The notes beneath the pieces are model-generated. The model saw only the letters and a program-made list of their open reading frames with translations, was not told the origin of the DNA and searched no databases. Shown piece after piece: positions 36,091-45,232 of a DNA stretch of 64,000 nt (position 1 is the stretch's first letter; each line of letters opens with the position of its first letter). Origin of the DNA: Spongiibacter marinus. Lineage in GTDB: Bacteria; Pseudomonadota; Gammaproteobacteria; Pseudomonadales; Spongiibacteraceae. The stretch spans positions 222,438 through 286,437 of the forward strand of contig NZ_JAFBBD010000006.1 in the NCBI RefSeq assembly GCF_016906995.1. The letters run 5' to 3'. The position numbers and the translations under genes were made by a program.

Positions 36091-36769
36091 CTTCAGCTTC
36101 CACATCGAGCTTGTAACCCATACCACGCACCGTGTGGATCAGCCTGGGCTCGAAGTCGTCGTCGATTTTGGCGCGCAATCGACGGATGGCCACGTCGATC
36201 ACGTTGGTGTCGGAATCAAAATTCATGTCCCAGACCTGCGAGGCGATCAGCGAACGCGGCAACACCTCACCCTGACGGCGCACCAGCAGTTCCAGCAGGC
36301 AGAATTCCTTGTGGCTGAGATTGATTTTTCGGCCGGCGCGCGTGACCCGGTGCCTGGGTAGATCCAGAACGAGATCGGCCACCTTGAGCTGATCCGACAG
36401 AGGCGGTGCCGAGCCCCTTCGCAACAGGGTGCGCACCCGTGCCAGCAACTCGGCAAAGGCGAAGGGTTTTACCAGGTAATCATCGGCGCCCAGCTCCAGC
36501 CCCTTGACTCGGTCATCCACGCGGTCGCGCGCGGTAAGGAACAATACCGGTGTCTGACGTCCCGCTTCACGCAGCGACTGCACAATGCGCCAGCCATCCA
36601 CGTCGGGCAGCATGACATCCAGCACGATCAAGTCGAAGGACTCGGTCATCGCCAGATGGTGGCCATCGAGACCATTGCGCACCAGACTAACCTGAAATCC
36701 AGCTTCAGCCAGTCCTTGGCGCAAATAGTCGCCTGTTTTGATTTCGTCCTCGACCACGAGTAGTCGCAT
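36077..36769 (-). CDS. copR: Copper response regulator (CopR/CusR)
   Basis: A 230-aa OmpR-family regulator. The receiver domain has D51 (phosphorylation, '[13 protein letters not shown]'), T79 and K101; the C-terminal winged helix has '[28 protein letters not shown]' and '[12 protein letters not shown]'. It is divergent from copA. The 293-bp gap holds a palindrome that could be its binding site. Confidence 0.93.
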   Translation of the reverse strand: MRLLVVEDEIKTGDYLRQGLAEAGFQVSLVRNGLDGHHLAMTESFDLIVLDVMLPDVDGWRIVQSLREAGRQTPVLFLTARDRVDDRVKGLELGADDYLVKPFAFAELLARVRTLLRRGSAPPLSDQLKVADLVLDLPRHRVTRAGRKINLSHKEFCLLELLVRRQGEVLPRSLIASQVWDMNFDSDTNVIDVAIRRLRAKIDDDFEPRLIHTVRGMGYKLDVEAEDDGD

Positions 36770-37062
36770 CTATGTCTCGCCCTCCACATTTTGTTTCAAC
36801 CTAACGGGTTATTCCCCATAGCAAGATTACACACAGATTACATTAATGTAATGTTTGGGTCATCTGGCTGACAGGGGGGGCCAGTTAACTTGATTACACT
36901 AGGCATTACTTATGTTGATGCAGTCGGCATTCCGGTCGCTGTTGCCGGCCTGTCAGATCGGGCGTGACTCGAAAACGACAGTATCATCAACAAGCACTTC
37001 GCCACGGTTGATGTGATCGAAGGCAAGGTTATGAAAAACGATATCGTTGAATTGGAGTATTT
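36770..37062. promoter_or_regulatory. Divergent copR / copA control region with palindrome
   Basis: ATTACATTAATGTAAT (36837-36852) is a perfect 16-bp palindrome preceded by a partial direct copy (GATTACACACAG). It is the best candidate for a cop/cus box bound by CopR. The rest of the gap has no gene; GGAG precedes the copA start. Confidence 0.5.
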
Positions 37063-38883
37063 ATGAAAACGTATAGTGCGACACGCCGTCGCTTCGTACA
37101 GGGCCTTGCAGCCGGTGGCGTGCTGGCCGCCACACCGGCCTGGTTGCAGGCGGCTGTAAAAGGTGCGACCGCGCTGGGCTCAGCACCAGTACTCAGCGGC
37201 CGAGAAATCGATCTAGTGATCGCCGAAACTCCCGTCAATTTCACTGGCGTCACGCGCATGGCCACCACCATCAACGGTTCCATCCCGGCACCAACGCTAC
37301 GATTGCGTGAAGGCGATGACGTCACCATTCGCGTCACTAATCGTTTACCTGTCGACACTTCTATTCATTGGCACGGAATACTGCTGCCCTATCAAATGGA
37401 TGGTGTACCGGGCATCAGTTTCAAAGGCATCGCGCCGGGAGAAACCTTTGTTTACCGTTTCAAGTTACAACAGAGCGGCACCTATTGGTACCATAGCCAC
37501 TCTGCCTTTCAGGAAATGACGGGGATGTACGGCGCCTTGATCATTGAACCACGTGAAGAAAAACATCGTGCTGACCAGGATTATGTGGTGGAGCTTTCTG
37601 ACTGGACCGATGAAGACCCGATGCGCGCCCTCAGCAAACTGAAAGTTCAAAGCGATGTCTATAACTTCAATCAGTCCACCTTTTTCGATTTCACTGACGA
37701 TGTCTCAAAGATGGGATTACAGGCGGCGCTGGAAAAACGCCAGATGTGGAATCAGATGCGGATGAGTCCGACCGATTTAGCCGATTTATCGGCAGCCACC
37801 TTTACCTTCCTGATGAACGGTACCACCCCGGCAGGCAACTGGAACGGCTTGTTCCAGCGCGGTGATCGCGTACGGCTGCGGTTTATCAATGCCGCCAGCA
37901 ACAGCTTTTATGATGTTCGCATTCCTGGTTTGAAGTTAACGGTAATCCAAGCAGATGGCCAGGATGTCGAGCCGGTCACTGTGGATGAATTCCGATTTGG
38001 CCCCGGCGAAACCTACGATGTCATGGTCGAGCCTCAGGACGACGCTTATACGATCTTCGCCCAGAGCATGGAACGCAGCGGTTACGCTCGCGGCACCCTG
38101 AGTGTGCGGCAAGGTTTAACAGCGCCTGTGCCAGAACCCGATTCGCCCGAGTGGTTAACCATGAAGGATATGATGGGAGCAATGGGTGGTGGCGCCATGG
38201 GCCACGACATGATGAAAATGGACTCCATGGGCCAAACCAAGATGGATCATTCCCAAATGTCCGGCGGTATGGCCATGGACCACAGTATGCACGGCATGCA
38301 GCAGGGTTCTGACAACCCGCTTGCCAAACCTTCATCTACCATACGCCACGCCCGAACCGAATACGGGGCTTCGGTTGACCAACGGGTGGATACGCCAAGT
38401 ACCAATCTCGACGACCCCGGTATTGGCCTGCGAAACTTAAGCCAGCGTGGACTGCGCCCACAGGGACACCGCGTGCTGACGCTGGCCGACCTGAAATCCA
38501 TCGATGGTGTACTGGATGACCGCCGCCCGCCAGCGAGAGAGCTGGAACTACACCTCACCGGCAATATGGAACGCTATAGCTGGTCTTTCGACGGGCTTGA
38601 ATTCGGCAAAAGCACTCCAGTCTCCTTACGTCATAACGAACGCGTGAGAATCATTTTACAAAACGACACCATGATGACGCACCCCATGCACTTGCACGGC
38701 ATGTGGAGCGAACTGGAAACAGATCAGGGCGAATTGCGGGTTCGGCGCCATACAATTCCCGTGCAGCCTGCACAACGCATCAGTTTTTTGACAACACCTC
38801 ACGATCTGGGCCGCTGGGCCTGGCATTGCCATTTGCTGTTTCATATGGACGCGGGCATGTTCCGCGAGGTGGTGGTGTCATGA
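37063..38883 (+). CDS. copA: Multicopper oxidase CopA (PcoA type)
   Basis: A 606-aa periplasmic Cu(I) oxidase with a Tat signal ('TRRRFVQGLAAGG'). All copper-site histidines are present: H102-W-H104, H144-S-H146, H540-P-M-H543-L-H545, and 'WHCHLLFHMDAGM' with H588, C589, H590, H594 and M599 for type 1 and trinuclear sites. A Met/His-rich insertion (about residues 366-412, 'MGHDMMKMDSMGQ') should bind several Cu(I). Its stop overlaps the copB start. Confidence 0.96.
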   Translation: MKTYSATRRRFVQGLAAGGVLAATPAWLQAAVKGATALGSAPVLSGREIDLVIAETPVNFTGVTRMATTINGSIPAPTLRLREGDDVTIRVTNRLPVDTSIHWHGILLPYQMDGVPGISFKGIAPGETFVYRFKLQQSGTYWYHSHSAFQEMTGMYGALIIEPREEKHRADQDYVVELSDWTDEDPMRALSKLKVQSDVYNFNQSTFFDFTDDVSKMGLQAALEKRQMWNQMRMSPTDLADLSAATFTFLMNGTTPAGNWNGLFQRGDRVRLRFINAASNSFYDVRIPGLKLTVIQADGQDVEPVTVDEFRFGPGETYDVMVEPQDDAYTIFAQSMERSGYARGTLSVRQGLTAPVPEPDSPEWLTMKDMMGAMGGGAMGHDMMKMDSMGQTKMDHSQMSGGMAMDHSMHGMQQGSDNPLAKPSSTIRHARTEYGASVDQRVDTPSTNLDDPGIGLRNLSQRGLRPQGHRVLTLADLKSIDGVLDDRRPPARELELHLTGNMERYSWSFDGLEFGKSTPVSLRHNERVRIILQNDTMMTHPMHLHGMWSELETDQGELRVRRHTIPVQPAQRISFLTTPHDLGRWAWHCHLLFHMDAGMFREVVVS

Positions 38884-39725
38884 AACGGATTTTAATGAAA
38901 CCCTTAACCAACCTAGTTTTAGCTGTCAGCGCATTTCAGGCATCTACAGCCTTGGCGCAGATGGATCACAGCGCTATGCAAATGGAGGCAAGTGCCACAA
39001 CGGTCGATGGTCGCGATCCTCACGCATATTCCGATGGCTACACGCTGACGGAAGGCCCCTATGCGCTGCCGGGTCCACGGCAACTGAAACTGGCCGATGA
39101 GCATCGATTCTGGTCGCTGCTGGGCAATCGCCTCGAATACGACGCCGATAATGACGTCACGACCTTTGACCTGCAGGGCTGGTATGGCACCACCTATGAC
39201 CGCTTGGTGATCAAGCTCGAAGGCGATGCCGTGGACGGGCGCCTGGCGGAAAGTCAGACTGATCTGCTCTGGGGCCACGCACTCAATGCCTATTTCGACA
39301 CCCAGCTGGGCGTTCGTCTTGATCAATACGATGAAGGCACGGGCCGCGAGTGGCTCGCGTTCGGTATTCAGGGCCTTGCCCCCTACTGGTTTGAACTGGA
39401 TCTGACCGCCTACCTGGGCGAGGGCGGACGTACAGCTCTGTCGTTGGAAGCGGAATACGAATTGCTACTCACCCAGCGCCTGATTTTACAGCCTCGGGCT
39501 GAACTGACCGCCTATGGCAAAGACGATGCGGTTAACGGACTGGGTAGCGGTTTGTCCGATGTCGCCCTGGGACTGCGATTGCGCTACGAGTTTTCACGCC
39601 AGTTCGCGCCCTATGTCGGTATCGAGTGGAACGGCACCTTTGGCGCCACCGCCGATCAGGCGCGGGCCAACGGCGATGCCACCAAGGATACCCGGTACGT
39701 CGCCGGGATCCGGTTCTGGTTTTAA
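38880..39725 (+). CDS. copB: Outer-membrane copper resistance protein CopB
   Basis: A 281-aa protein starting at an ATG that overlaps the copA stop. The signal peptide ends 'STALAQ', and a short Met/His start ('MDHSAMQMEAS') follows, much shorter than in classical CopB. The rest is an amphipathic beta-barrel ending in 'VAGIRFWF', the terminal Phe of outer-membrane proteins. It probably sequesters or passes copper at the outer membrane with CopA. Confidence 0.93.
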   Translation: MKRILMKPLTNLVLAVSAFQASTALAQMDHSAMQMEASATTVDGRDPHAYSDGYTLTEGPYALPGPRQLKLADEHRFWSLLGNRLEYDADNDVTTFDLQGWYGTTYDRLVIKLEGDAVDGRLAESQTDLLWGHALNAYFDTQLGVRLDQYDEGTGREWLAFGIQGLAPYWFELDLTAYLGEGGRTALSLEAEYELLLTQRLILQPRAELTAYGKDDAVNGLGSGLSDVALGLRLRYEFSRQFAPYVGIEWNGTFGATADQARANGDATKDTRYVAGIRFWF

Positions 39726-39766
39726 TCAAACGACTTATGTTTTTAACACAACCTAGGAGTCACATT

Positions 39767-40078
39767 ATGAAACGCCAATCACTCAGCTATTTCGTCGCCC
39801 TGCCGGCATTATTGCTTGCCCTGTCAGCCCAGGCCCACGATCCCAAGGAGCACATGAAGGAGGCGCAGGCGCCGGACTGTGCGGCCATGAAAGACATGGA
39901 TCATTCCAAAATGGACATGAAAGATCCGGTCATGCAGGCCATGATGAAAAAATGCATGAAGGCCATGCACAAGGATGAAGAAGGATCGCATGAAGCGCAT
40001 GGGGACAAAGGCCAAACCGGTCACGGTAACCATGACGAGAAAGCCGATGAAAAAAAGCCGGCCAAACACCAACACTAA
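39767..40078 (+). CDS. Met/His-rich periplasmic copper-binding protein
   Basis: A 103-aa protein from the ATG at 39767 (TAGGAG 9 bp upstream). The signal peptide ends 'LSAQAHD'; the mature protein is almost only Met, His, Lys, Asp and Glu ('MKDMDHSKMDMKDPVMQAMMKKC', 'HEAHGDKGQTGHGNHDEK'). No fold is recognised. It is likely a Cu(I)/Cu(II) buffer, and its position between copB and a cytochrome suggests it feeds the CopA oxidation step. Confidence 0.8.
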   Translation: MKRQSLSYFVALPALLLALSAQAHDPKEHMKEAQAPDCAAMKDMDHSKMDMKDPVMQAMMKKCMKAMHKDEEGSHEAHGDKGQTGHGNHDEKADEKKPAKHQH

Positions 40079-40110
40079 AAATAACGGGTAGCCATTCCTG
40101 AGGAGATAAC

Positions 40111-40695
40111 ATGACGTCCTTTAAGTTTTTATCCTGCTTTAAATGCCTCGCCGTTGCGGCAGGCGTGGCGGCTGTGACCGGTGTGGGGTTCCTCTATTCG
40201 GGTCTCTATCCGATGGGAGCCGATGACCATCACAACGACTTGACTTATTGGGCGCTGGAAACCCTGCGCGAGCGATCCATCGCCCGCGCATCAAACGACA
40301 TCGAGGTGCCGACCGACCTGAATTCGTCCGAGCGCTTGCTGGCAGGCGGCGCCGACTACAACGACATGTGCACCGGCTGCCATCTCAAACCGGGCAAGAC
40401 CGAAAGTGATTTTACCCTGGGGCTGTATCCCGCGCCGCCCAATCTAACACTGACGGGTGATAGGCATGGGCATGAGCATGCCGGTGACACTGATAATGAT
40501 GACGAGGCCATTAAGCGACAATTCTGGATTATTAAACATGGCATCAAGGCTTCCGGGATGCCGGCCTGGGGGCCGGGTCATGACGATCAGCGCATCTGGA
40601 ACATGGTGGCGTTCCTGCAGCGCCTACCCGAGCTGTCGCCGCAGCAATACCAGATCCTGACCGCGCGCGGCGCGGATGACGCCGGGCACCATTAA
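40111..40695 (+). CDS. Membrane-anchored c-type cytochrome
   Basis: A 194-aa protein with an N-terminal helix and one heme site, '[14 protein letters not shown]'; the distal Met is likely in '[11 protein letters not shown]'. A His-rich loop, '[10 protein letters not shown]', sits between. A Cys-Lys-Cys near the start ('SCFKCLA') could bind metal. Being inside the cop operon it may accept electrons from Cu(I) oxidation. The following P-type ATPase begins 23 bp after its stop. Confidence 0.87.
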   Translation: MTSFKFLSCFKCLAVAAGVAAVTGVGFLYSGLYPMGADDHHNDLTYWALETLRERSIARASNDIEVPTDLNSSERLLAGGADYNDMCTGCHLKPGKTESDFTLGLYPAPPNLTLTGDRHGHEHAGDTDNDDEAIKRQFWIIKHGIKASGMPAWGPGHDDQRIWNMVAFLQRLPELSPQQYQILTARGADDAGHH

Positions 40696-40717
40696 GGCTG
40701 GCTTCAGGAGGATACCC

Positions 40718-43054
40718 ATGTCGCATGCCAATCACAGACACCAAGCCCGTCAGCGCGGCGAGTCCAACAGCACTGAATTGACCGACCCCGTGTGCGGCAT
40801 GGCGGTCAAGAAGACATCCTTCCACAAGGTCGAGTTTCAGGGCCGGCTGTACTCCTTTTGCAGCACGCATTGCCGAAGCAAATTCATGGATAACCCACAG
40901 CGCTATCTTACAGGGTCCGAACCCCCCGAGGGCGATGCCAACACCGAGTACAGTTGTCCTATGCACCCGGAAGTGAGGCAATTGGGTCCGGGCACCTGCC
41001 CGAAGTGCGGCATGGCGCTGGAACCGGTGATGCCCAGCGCCGACGCCGGAGACAATCCGGAACTCGCGGATTTCAGGCGTCGTTTTTGGTACACCTTGCC
41101 ATTGACCCTGATGGTAACCCTGATCGCCATGTCGGGCGGGGCTTTTGACCACTTTCCGGGAGCGGCGCGACCCTGGGTGGAGCTGGCGCTGGCCACTCCG
41201 GTGGTGCTCTGGTCCGGCTGGCCTTTCTTTGTCCGCTGGTTCCAGTCACTCAAGCGGCGTTCGCCCAATATGTGGACTTTGATCGGTACCGGTACCGGCG
41301 CGGCTTATCTGTACAGCGTTATTGCAACCGTCGCCCCCGGCATTTTCCCGGCTTCGTTCCGTCTCGATGGCCAAGTGGCGGTGTATTTCGAGGCCGCGGC
41401 CGTGATCATTTCGCTGACCTTGCTCGGTCAGGTGCTGGAGCTGAAGGCCCGCTCGGAGACCGGTGCCGCCATTCGCGCTCTGTTGGGTCTGGCGCCCAAG
41501 ACCGCGCGGCATATCCGCGACGATGGCACCGAGGAAGATATTCCACTGACCCATGTCCATCCTGGTGATCGCTTGCGTGTCAGGCCCGGCGAGAAGGTTC
41601 CCGTGGACGGTCAGGTGCTGGAAGGTGAAAGTGCCATCGATGAATCCATGCTCACCGGCGAGCCCATGCCGGTGAGCAAACGACCCGGAGATGCGCTGAT
41701 CGGCGCCTCGATCAATACCAGCGGCGCGCTGATCATGCGGGCCGAAAAGGTTGGCTCGGCCACCGTGCTCGCCCAGATCGTGCAATTAGTCTCCAATGCC
41801 CAGCGTTCCCGTGCTCCCATGCAACGCATGGCGGACGTGGTCGCGGGGTATTTCGTGCTGGTAGTGATGGTGATCGCGCTCGCCACGCTGGTGCTTTGGG
41901 GGCTGTTCGGACCCGAGCCGAGCTGGGCGTTCGGGTTGATCAACGCGGTAGCGGTGTTGATCATCGCCTGTCCTTGCGCGCTGGGCCTGGCGACGCCCAT
42001 GTCGGTCATGGTGGCCACTGGCAACGCCGCTACCCGAGGTGTGCTGTTCAAAGACGCGGCTGCCATCGAACATTTGCGCCAGGTGGATACCCTGATCGTC
42101 GACAAAACCGGCACGCTGACCGAGGGGCGTCCCGCTTTCCATGCGGTGATCTCGGCGGGCAGACTCGCACCCAATGAGGTTTTACGCTTGGCGGCCAGCC
42201 TGGACCAGGGCAGTGAGCACCCGTTGGCGCAGGCGATTGTGGCCGAGGCGCACAAGCGGGGACTGAATTTGAGTCCTGCGGTTGATTTTGAGTCGGCTTC
42301 CGGGATTGGCGTGCGTGGCAAGGTGGAAAACCACCCTGTCGCCCTGGGCAATACCGCCTTGATGGAGGAACAGCAGGTCGAGTGGCGCGTCGTGGCCGAT
42401 GAGGCGGAAATACTGCGCAGCAGAGGCGCCAGCGTGATCTATCTGGCCGTTGACGGCCTGCTGGCTGGCTTGCTCGCGGTCGCCGACCCCATCAAAGCCT
42501 CCACGCCACAAGCCATCAGCGAACTCAGGGCCAGCGGCTTGCGCCTGGTGATGGCCACGGGCGATGGCTTGACCACGGCGAAATCTGTCGCGCGCGAACT
42601 GGGCATCGACGAGGTATACGGTGAGGTACGCCCCAAGGATAAGGATGACCTTGTGGCTCGCCTGCAAGCCAAGGGTCACAAGGTGGCCATGGCTGGCGAC
42701 GGCATCAATGACGCTCCGGCCCTGGCCCGCGCCGATGTCGGGATCGCCATGGGCACGGGCACTGATGTTGCCATGAGTACGGCGCAGTTAACCCTGGTGA
42801 AAGGCGACCTGCGTGGCATCGCCATTGCCCGGCAAATCTCGGTCGATACGGTAGGCAACATGCGCCAGAACCTGTTGTTCGCTTTCCTCTACAACGCCAT
42901 GGGCGTGCCCATCGCCGCCGGCGTTTTGTATCCACTGACGGGGTGGCTGCTGTCACCGCTGATCGCCGCGCTGGCCATGAGCCTGAGTTCGGTGTCGGTG
43001 GTAGGCAACGCGCTGCGGCTGCGTCTCACCAGGACTATAGGAGGTGAAGCATGA
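40718..43054 (+). CDS. Copper-exporting P-type ATPase with YHS and HMBD domains
   Basis: A 778-aa P1B ATPase from the ATG at 40718 (AGGAGG 7-12 bp upstream). It has no HMA domain at the N-terminus; instead a YHS-type domain ('[14 protein letters not shown]', '[10 protein letters not shown]') and a heavy-metal-binding domain ('YSCPMHPEV...CPKCGMALE'). The metal-transport motif is C418-P-C420, the phosphorylation site is D462 in DKTGTLT, and the hinge is GDGIND with D661 and D665. It pumps Cu(I) to the periplasm. It is often named copA too; the symbol is left out to avoid confusion with the oxidase. Confidence 0.95.
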   Translation: MSHANHRHQARQRGESNSTELTDPVCGMAVKKTSFHKVEFQGRLYSFCSTHCRSKFMDNPQRYLTGSEPPEGDANTEYSCPMHPEVRQLGPGTCPKCGMALEPVMPSADAGDNPELADFRRRFWYTLPLTLMVTLIAMSGGAFDHFPGAARPWVELALATPVVLWSGWPFFVRWFQSLKRRSPNMWTLIGTGTGAAYLYSVIATVAPGIFPASFRLDGQVAVYFEAAAVIISLTLLGQVLELKARSETGAAIRALLGLAPKTARHIRDDGTEEDIPLTHVHPGDRLRVRPGEKVPVDGQVLEGESAIDESMLTGEPMPVSKRPGDALIGASINTSGALIMRAEKVGSATVLAQIVQLVSNAQRSRAPMQRMADVVAGYFVLVVMVIALATLVLWGLFGPEPSWAFGLINAVAVLIIACPCALGLATPMSVMVATGNAATRGVLFKDAAAIEHLRQVDTLIVDKTGTLTEGRPAFHAVISAGRLAPNEVLRLAASLDQGSEHPLAQAIVAEAHKRGLNLSPAVDFESASGIGVRGKVENHPVALGNTALMEEQQVEWRVVADEAEILRSRGASVIYLAVDGLLAGLLAVADPIKASTPQAISELRASGLRLVMATGDGLTTAKSVARELGIDEVYGEVRPKDKDDLVARLQAKGHKVAMAGDGINDAPALARADVGIAMGTGTDVAMSTAQLTLVKGDLRGIAIARQISVDTVGNMRQNLLFAFLYNAMGVPIAAGVLYPLTGWLLSPLIAALAMSLSSVSVVGNALRLRLTRTIGGEA

Positions 43055-43290
43055 ACAAGCCCAGCGGAAGCTTCTGGCTCAGCACCAGGGGCTTGGCGGC
43101 ACTCGGGCTGATCGCGGCGGCGAGTTATTTCCTGCTGGTCGAACATCGTGAGCACCTGTTGGCGTTTTTGCCCTATGCAATCCTGCTTGCCTGTCCTTTC
43201 ATGCACCTATTCATGCATCACGGCCATGGTCATCACGGCGTGCAGTCGCAGGAAAAGGAAAGATACAAGGCGCTTCGCCTGCACGACTGA
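43051..43290 (+). CDS. DUF2933 small membrane protein
   Basis: A 79-aa protein overlapping the ATPase stop by 4 bp. One or two helices ('[19 protein letters not shown]', '[24 protein letters not shown]') and a His cluster. The [15 protein letters not shown] pattern is the DUF2933 family common in copper operons. Possible metal chaperone or ATPase partner; function unknown. Confidence 0.85.
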   Translation: MNKPSGSFWLSTRGLAALGLIAAASYFLLVEHREHLLAFLPYAILLACPFMHLFMHHGHGHHGVQSQEKERYKALRLHD

Positions 43291-43353
43291 AGTCTGCTCG
43301 TTACCTTGTCATCCATTACTTAATGTTCTATTCAATTGTCTTCGGAGGCAACT

Positions 43354-43896
43354 ATGTATCGAGTTAAATTAACGGGCTTGGTGTTGGGGCTGTTGACGCT
43401 GCCCTTGATCGCGGCCTGTAATGATGGGCCTAAAAACCCAAAAACATCTGACCCATCCGCTGGTGCAGTTGAAACGCTTACCGTCTACAAAAGCCCTACC
43501 TGTGGCTGCTGTAAAAAATGGATAGGTCACCTTGAAGCCGAGGGCTTTGAGGCCAGTGTCGAACACCCGGCTAATCTGGACGCCATCAAGGATCGCTATC
43601 GAATCGCAAACAACCTGCGTTCCTGCCACACAGCGGTGTCGTCACAAGGCTATGCCTTTGAGGGGCACATCCCGGCCCGCTATATTCATCAGTTTCTGGC
43701 TAATCCGCCAGCCGACGGGATTGGGCTGACAGTGCCCGCCATGCCCGTTGGCAGTCCGGGTATGGAGGTGGGTGACAAGTTCATGCCATACCGGGTTCTG
43801 CTGATGAAAAAAGACGGCAGCACTGAAGTGTTTGCCAGTGTCGAGAGCGCGGCTCAACAGGTTCAGCCACTCCAACAACCGGAAGCGCAGCCATGA
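43354..43896 (+). CDS. DUF411 lipoprotein with thioredoxin-like CxCC motif
   Basis: A 180-aa protein from the ATG at 43354 (GGAGG 8-12 bp upstream). A lipobox 'LIAAC' anchors it in the membrane. The DUF411 domain has 'VYKSPTCGCCKKWIGHLEAEGF', 'SCHTAV' and 'FEGHIPARYIHQFL', and the C-terminal 'GSPGMEVGDKFMPYRVLLM' Met stretch. DUF411 proteins are periplasmic copper binders next to CopA or CusCBA. It is coupled to cusC by an ATGA overlap. Confidence 0.88.
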   Translation: MYRVKLTGLVLGLLTLPLIAACNDGPKNPKTSDPSAGAVETLTVYKSPTCGCCKKWIGHLEAEGFEASVEHPANLDAIKDRYRIANNLRSCHTAVSSQGYAFEGHIPARYIHQFLANPPADGIGLTVPAMPVGSPGMEVGDKFMPYRVLLMKKDGSTEVFASVESAAQQVQPLQQPEAQP

Positions 43897-45221
43897 AAAT
43901 ATTCGTCACCATGCTTTTTATCCTGCCGCTCGGTATAGGCAGTGTCATAGCCTTTGCGCAATCCCTTCCCGAGACCCTGACGCTGGACGAGGCGATAACC
44001 CTCGCCATAGATACCGATCCCTGGCTCACCGGTAGCCAGTACACTCAGCAGGCCCTTACCGACGAAGCGACTGCCGCGGCGACTTTGCCGGATCCCCGAA
44101 TGAGCCTGATGGCCGGCAATTTCCCTGTTGATTCTTTTGACATCAATCAGGAAGGCATGACTCAGTTGTCGGTGGGGATCAGCCAAATGTTTCCCCGGGG
44201 TGACAGTCTGTCGCTCACCCGCCGACAAAAGCAGCAGCTAGCCGAGCAGCATCCCTTACTAAGGCTGGATCGTCGGGCCAAGGTAGGCGCTACGGTCAGC
44301 CAGTTGTGGCTGGAGGTCTTCAAGGCGCAGGAGAGTATCCGGCTGATCGAACAGGATCGCGCACTGTTTGAGCAACTGGTGGATGTCGCCGAGGCCAGTT
44401 ATTCTTCGGCATTGGGCCGGGCGCGCCAGCAGGACGTAATTCGCGCGCAGTTGGAGCTGATTCGTCTTGAAGACAGACTGACGATGCTCAGGCAGCAACA
44501 GCAAGCCGCACAAAAGCGTCTGACCGAATGGATCGGTGCGCCTGCCACTGTCCCTCTGGCTCCGGTACTACCGACACAGTCTCTTTCCAGGCCACTGTCG
44601 GCACCGACCATTGAGTACGCCAACGAGCATACGCGCTACGAATGGATCCGTCATCATCCCGCGTTGCGGGCGCTGGATCAGCGTATCGATGCCACGCAAA
44701 CCGGTGTTGATCTGGCCAAGCAGAAATACAAGCCCGAATGGGGCCTGACCGCCCAATACGGCTATCGCGACAACGATCCCATGGGGCGCGACCGGGCGGA
44801 TCTGCTCTCCATAGGCGTGAACTTCGACCTGCCCATTTTCACCGGTAACCGGCAGGACAAGGAAGTCAGCGCCGCCGTCAATCGAACCGAGGCCATCAAA
44901 ACCGAAAAGCACTTGCTTGGTCGTCGGCTAATGGCGGAACTGGAAACCGCGAGCGTACAACTGGCACGTCTCGATGAACGCCAGGCGTTATACACCGATC
45001 AGCTGTTGCCGCAAATGGCCGAGCAGGCAGAGGCTTCACTTTCGGCCTACAACAACGACGACGGCGACTTCGCCGAAGCCGTGCGTGCCCGCATTGCCGA
45101 ATTGAATGCCAAGATCGACGCGCTCGCCATTGCCGTGGATCGGCAGAAGACCATCGCCCAAATCAATTACCTGCTCGCCGAGGCGTCGTTCGACGATGCA
45201 CGGCCGGCGGAACCGTTTTAA
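43893..45221 (+). CDS. cusC: Outer-membrane efflux factor CusC
   Basis: A 442-aa TolC-family protein; signal peptide ('LPLGIGSVIAFAQS'), two OEP domains, and the segment 'DPRMSLMAGNFPVDSFDINQEGMTQLSVGISQMFPRGD' typical of CusC-like factors. It is in operon with cusB (12 bp) and is the outer-membrane duct for Cu(I)/Ag(I). Confidence 0.9.
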   Translation: MKIFVTMLFILPLGIGSVIAFAQSLPETLTLDEAITLAIDTDPWLTGSQYTQQALTDEATAAATLPDPRMSLMAGNFPVDSFDINQEGMTQLSVGISQMFPRGDSLSLTRRQKQQLAEQHPLLRLDRRAKVGATVSQLWLEVFKAQESIRLIEQDRALFEQLVDVAEASYSSALGRARQQDVIRAQLELIRLEDRLTMLRQQQQAAQKRLTEWIGAPATVPLAPVLPTQSLSRPLSAPTIEYANEHTRYEWIRHHPALRALDQRIDATQTGVDLAKQKYKPEWGLTAQYGYRDNDPMGRDRADLLSIGVNFDLPIFTGNRQDKEVSAAVNRTEAIKTEKHLLGRRLMAELETASVQLARLDERQALYTDQLLPQMAEQAEASLSAYNNDDGDFAEAVRARIAELNAKIDALAIAVDRQKTIAQINYLLAEASFDDARPAEPF

Positions 45222-45232
45222 AGGAGTTCAAC

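Noticed and set aside
38703..38879. Longer N-terminus for CopB starting inside copA
   Set aside because: The signal peptide and the ATGA overlap put the start at 38880; the upstream part is an out-of-frame reading of copA.
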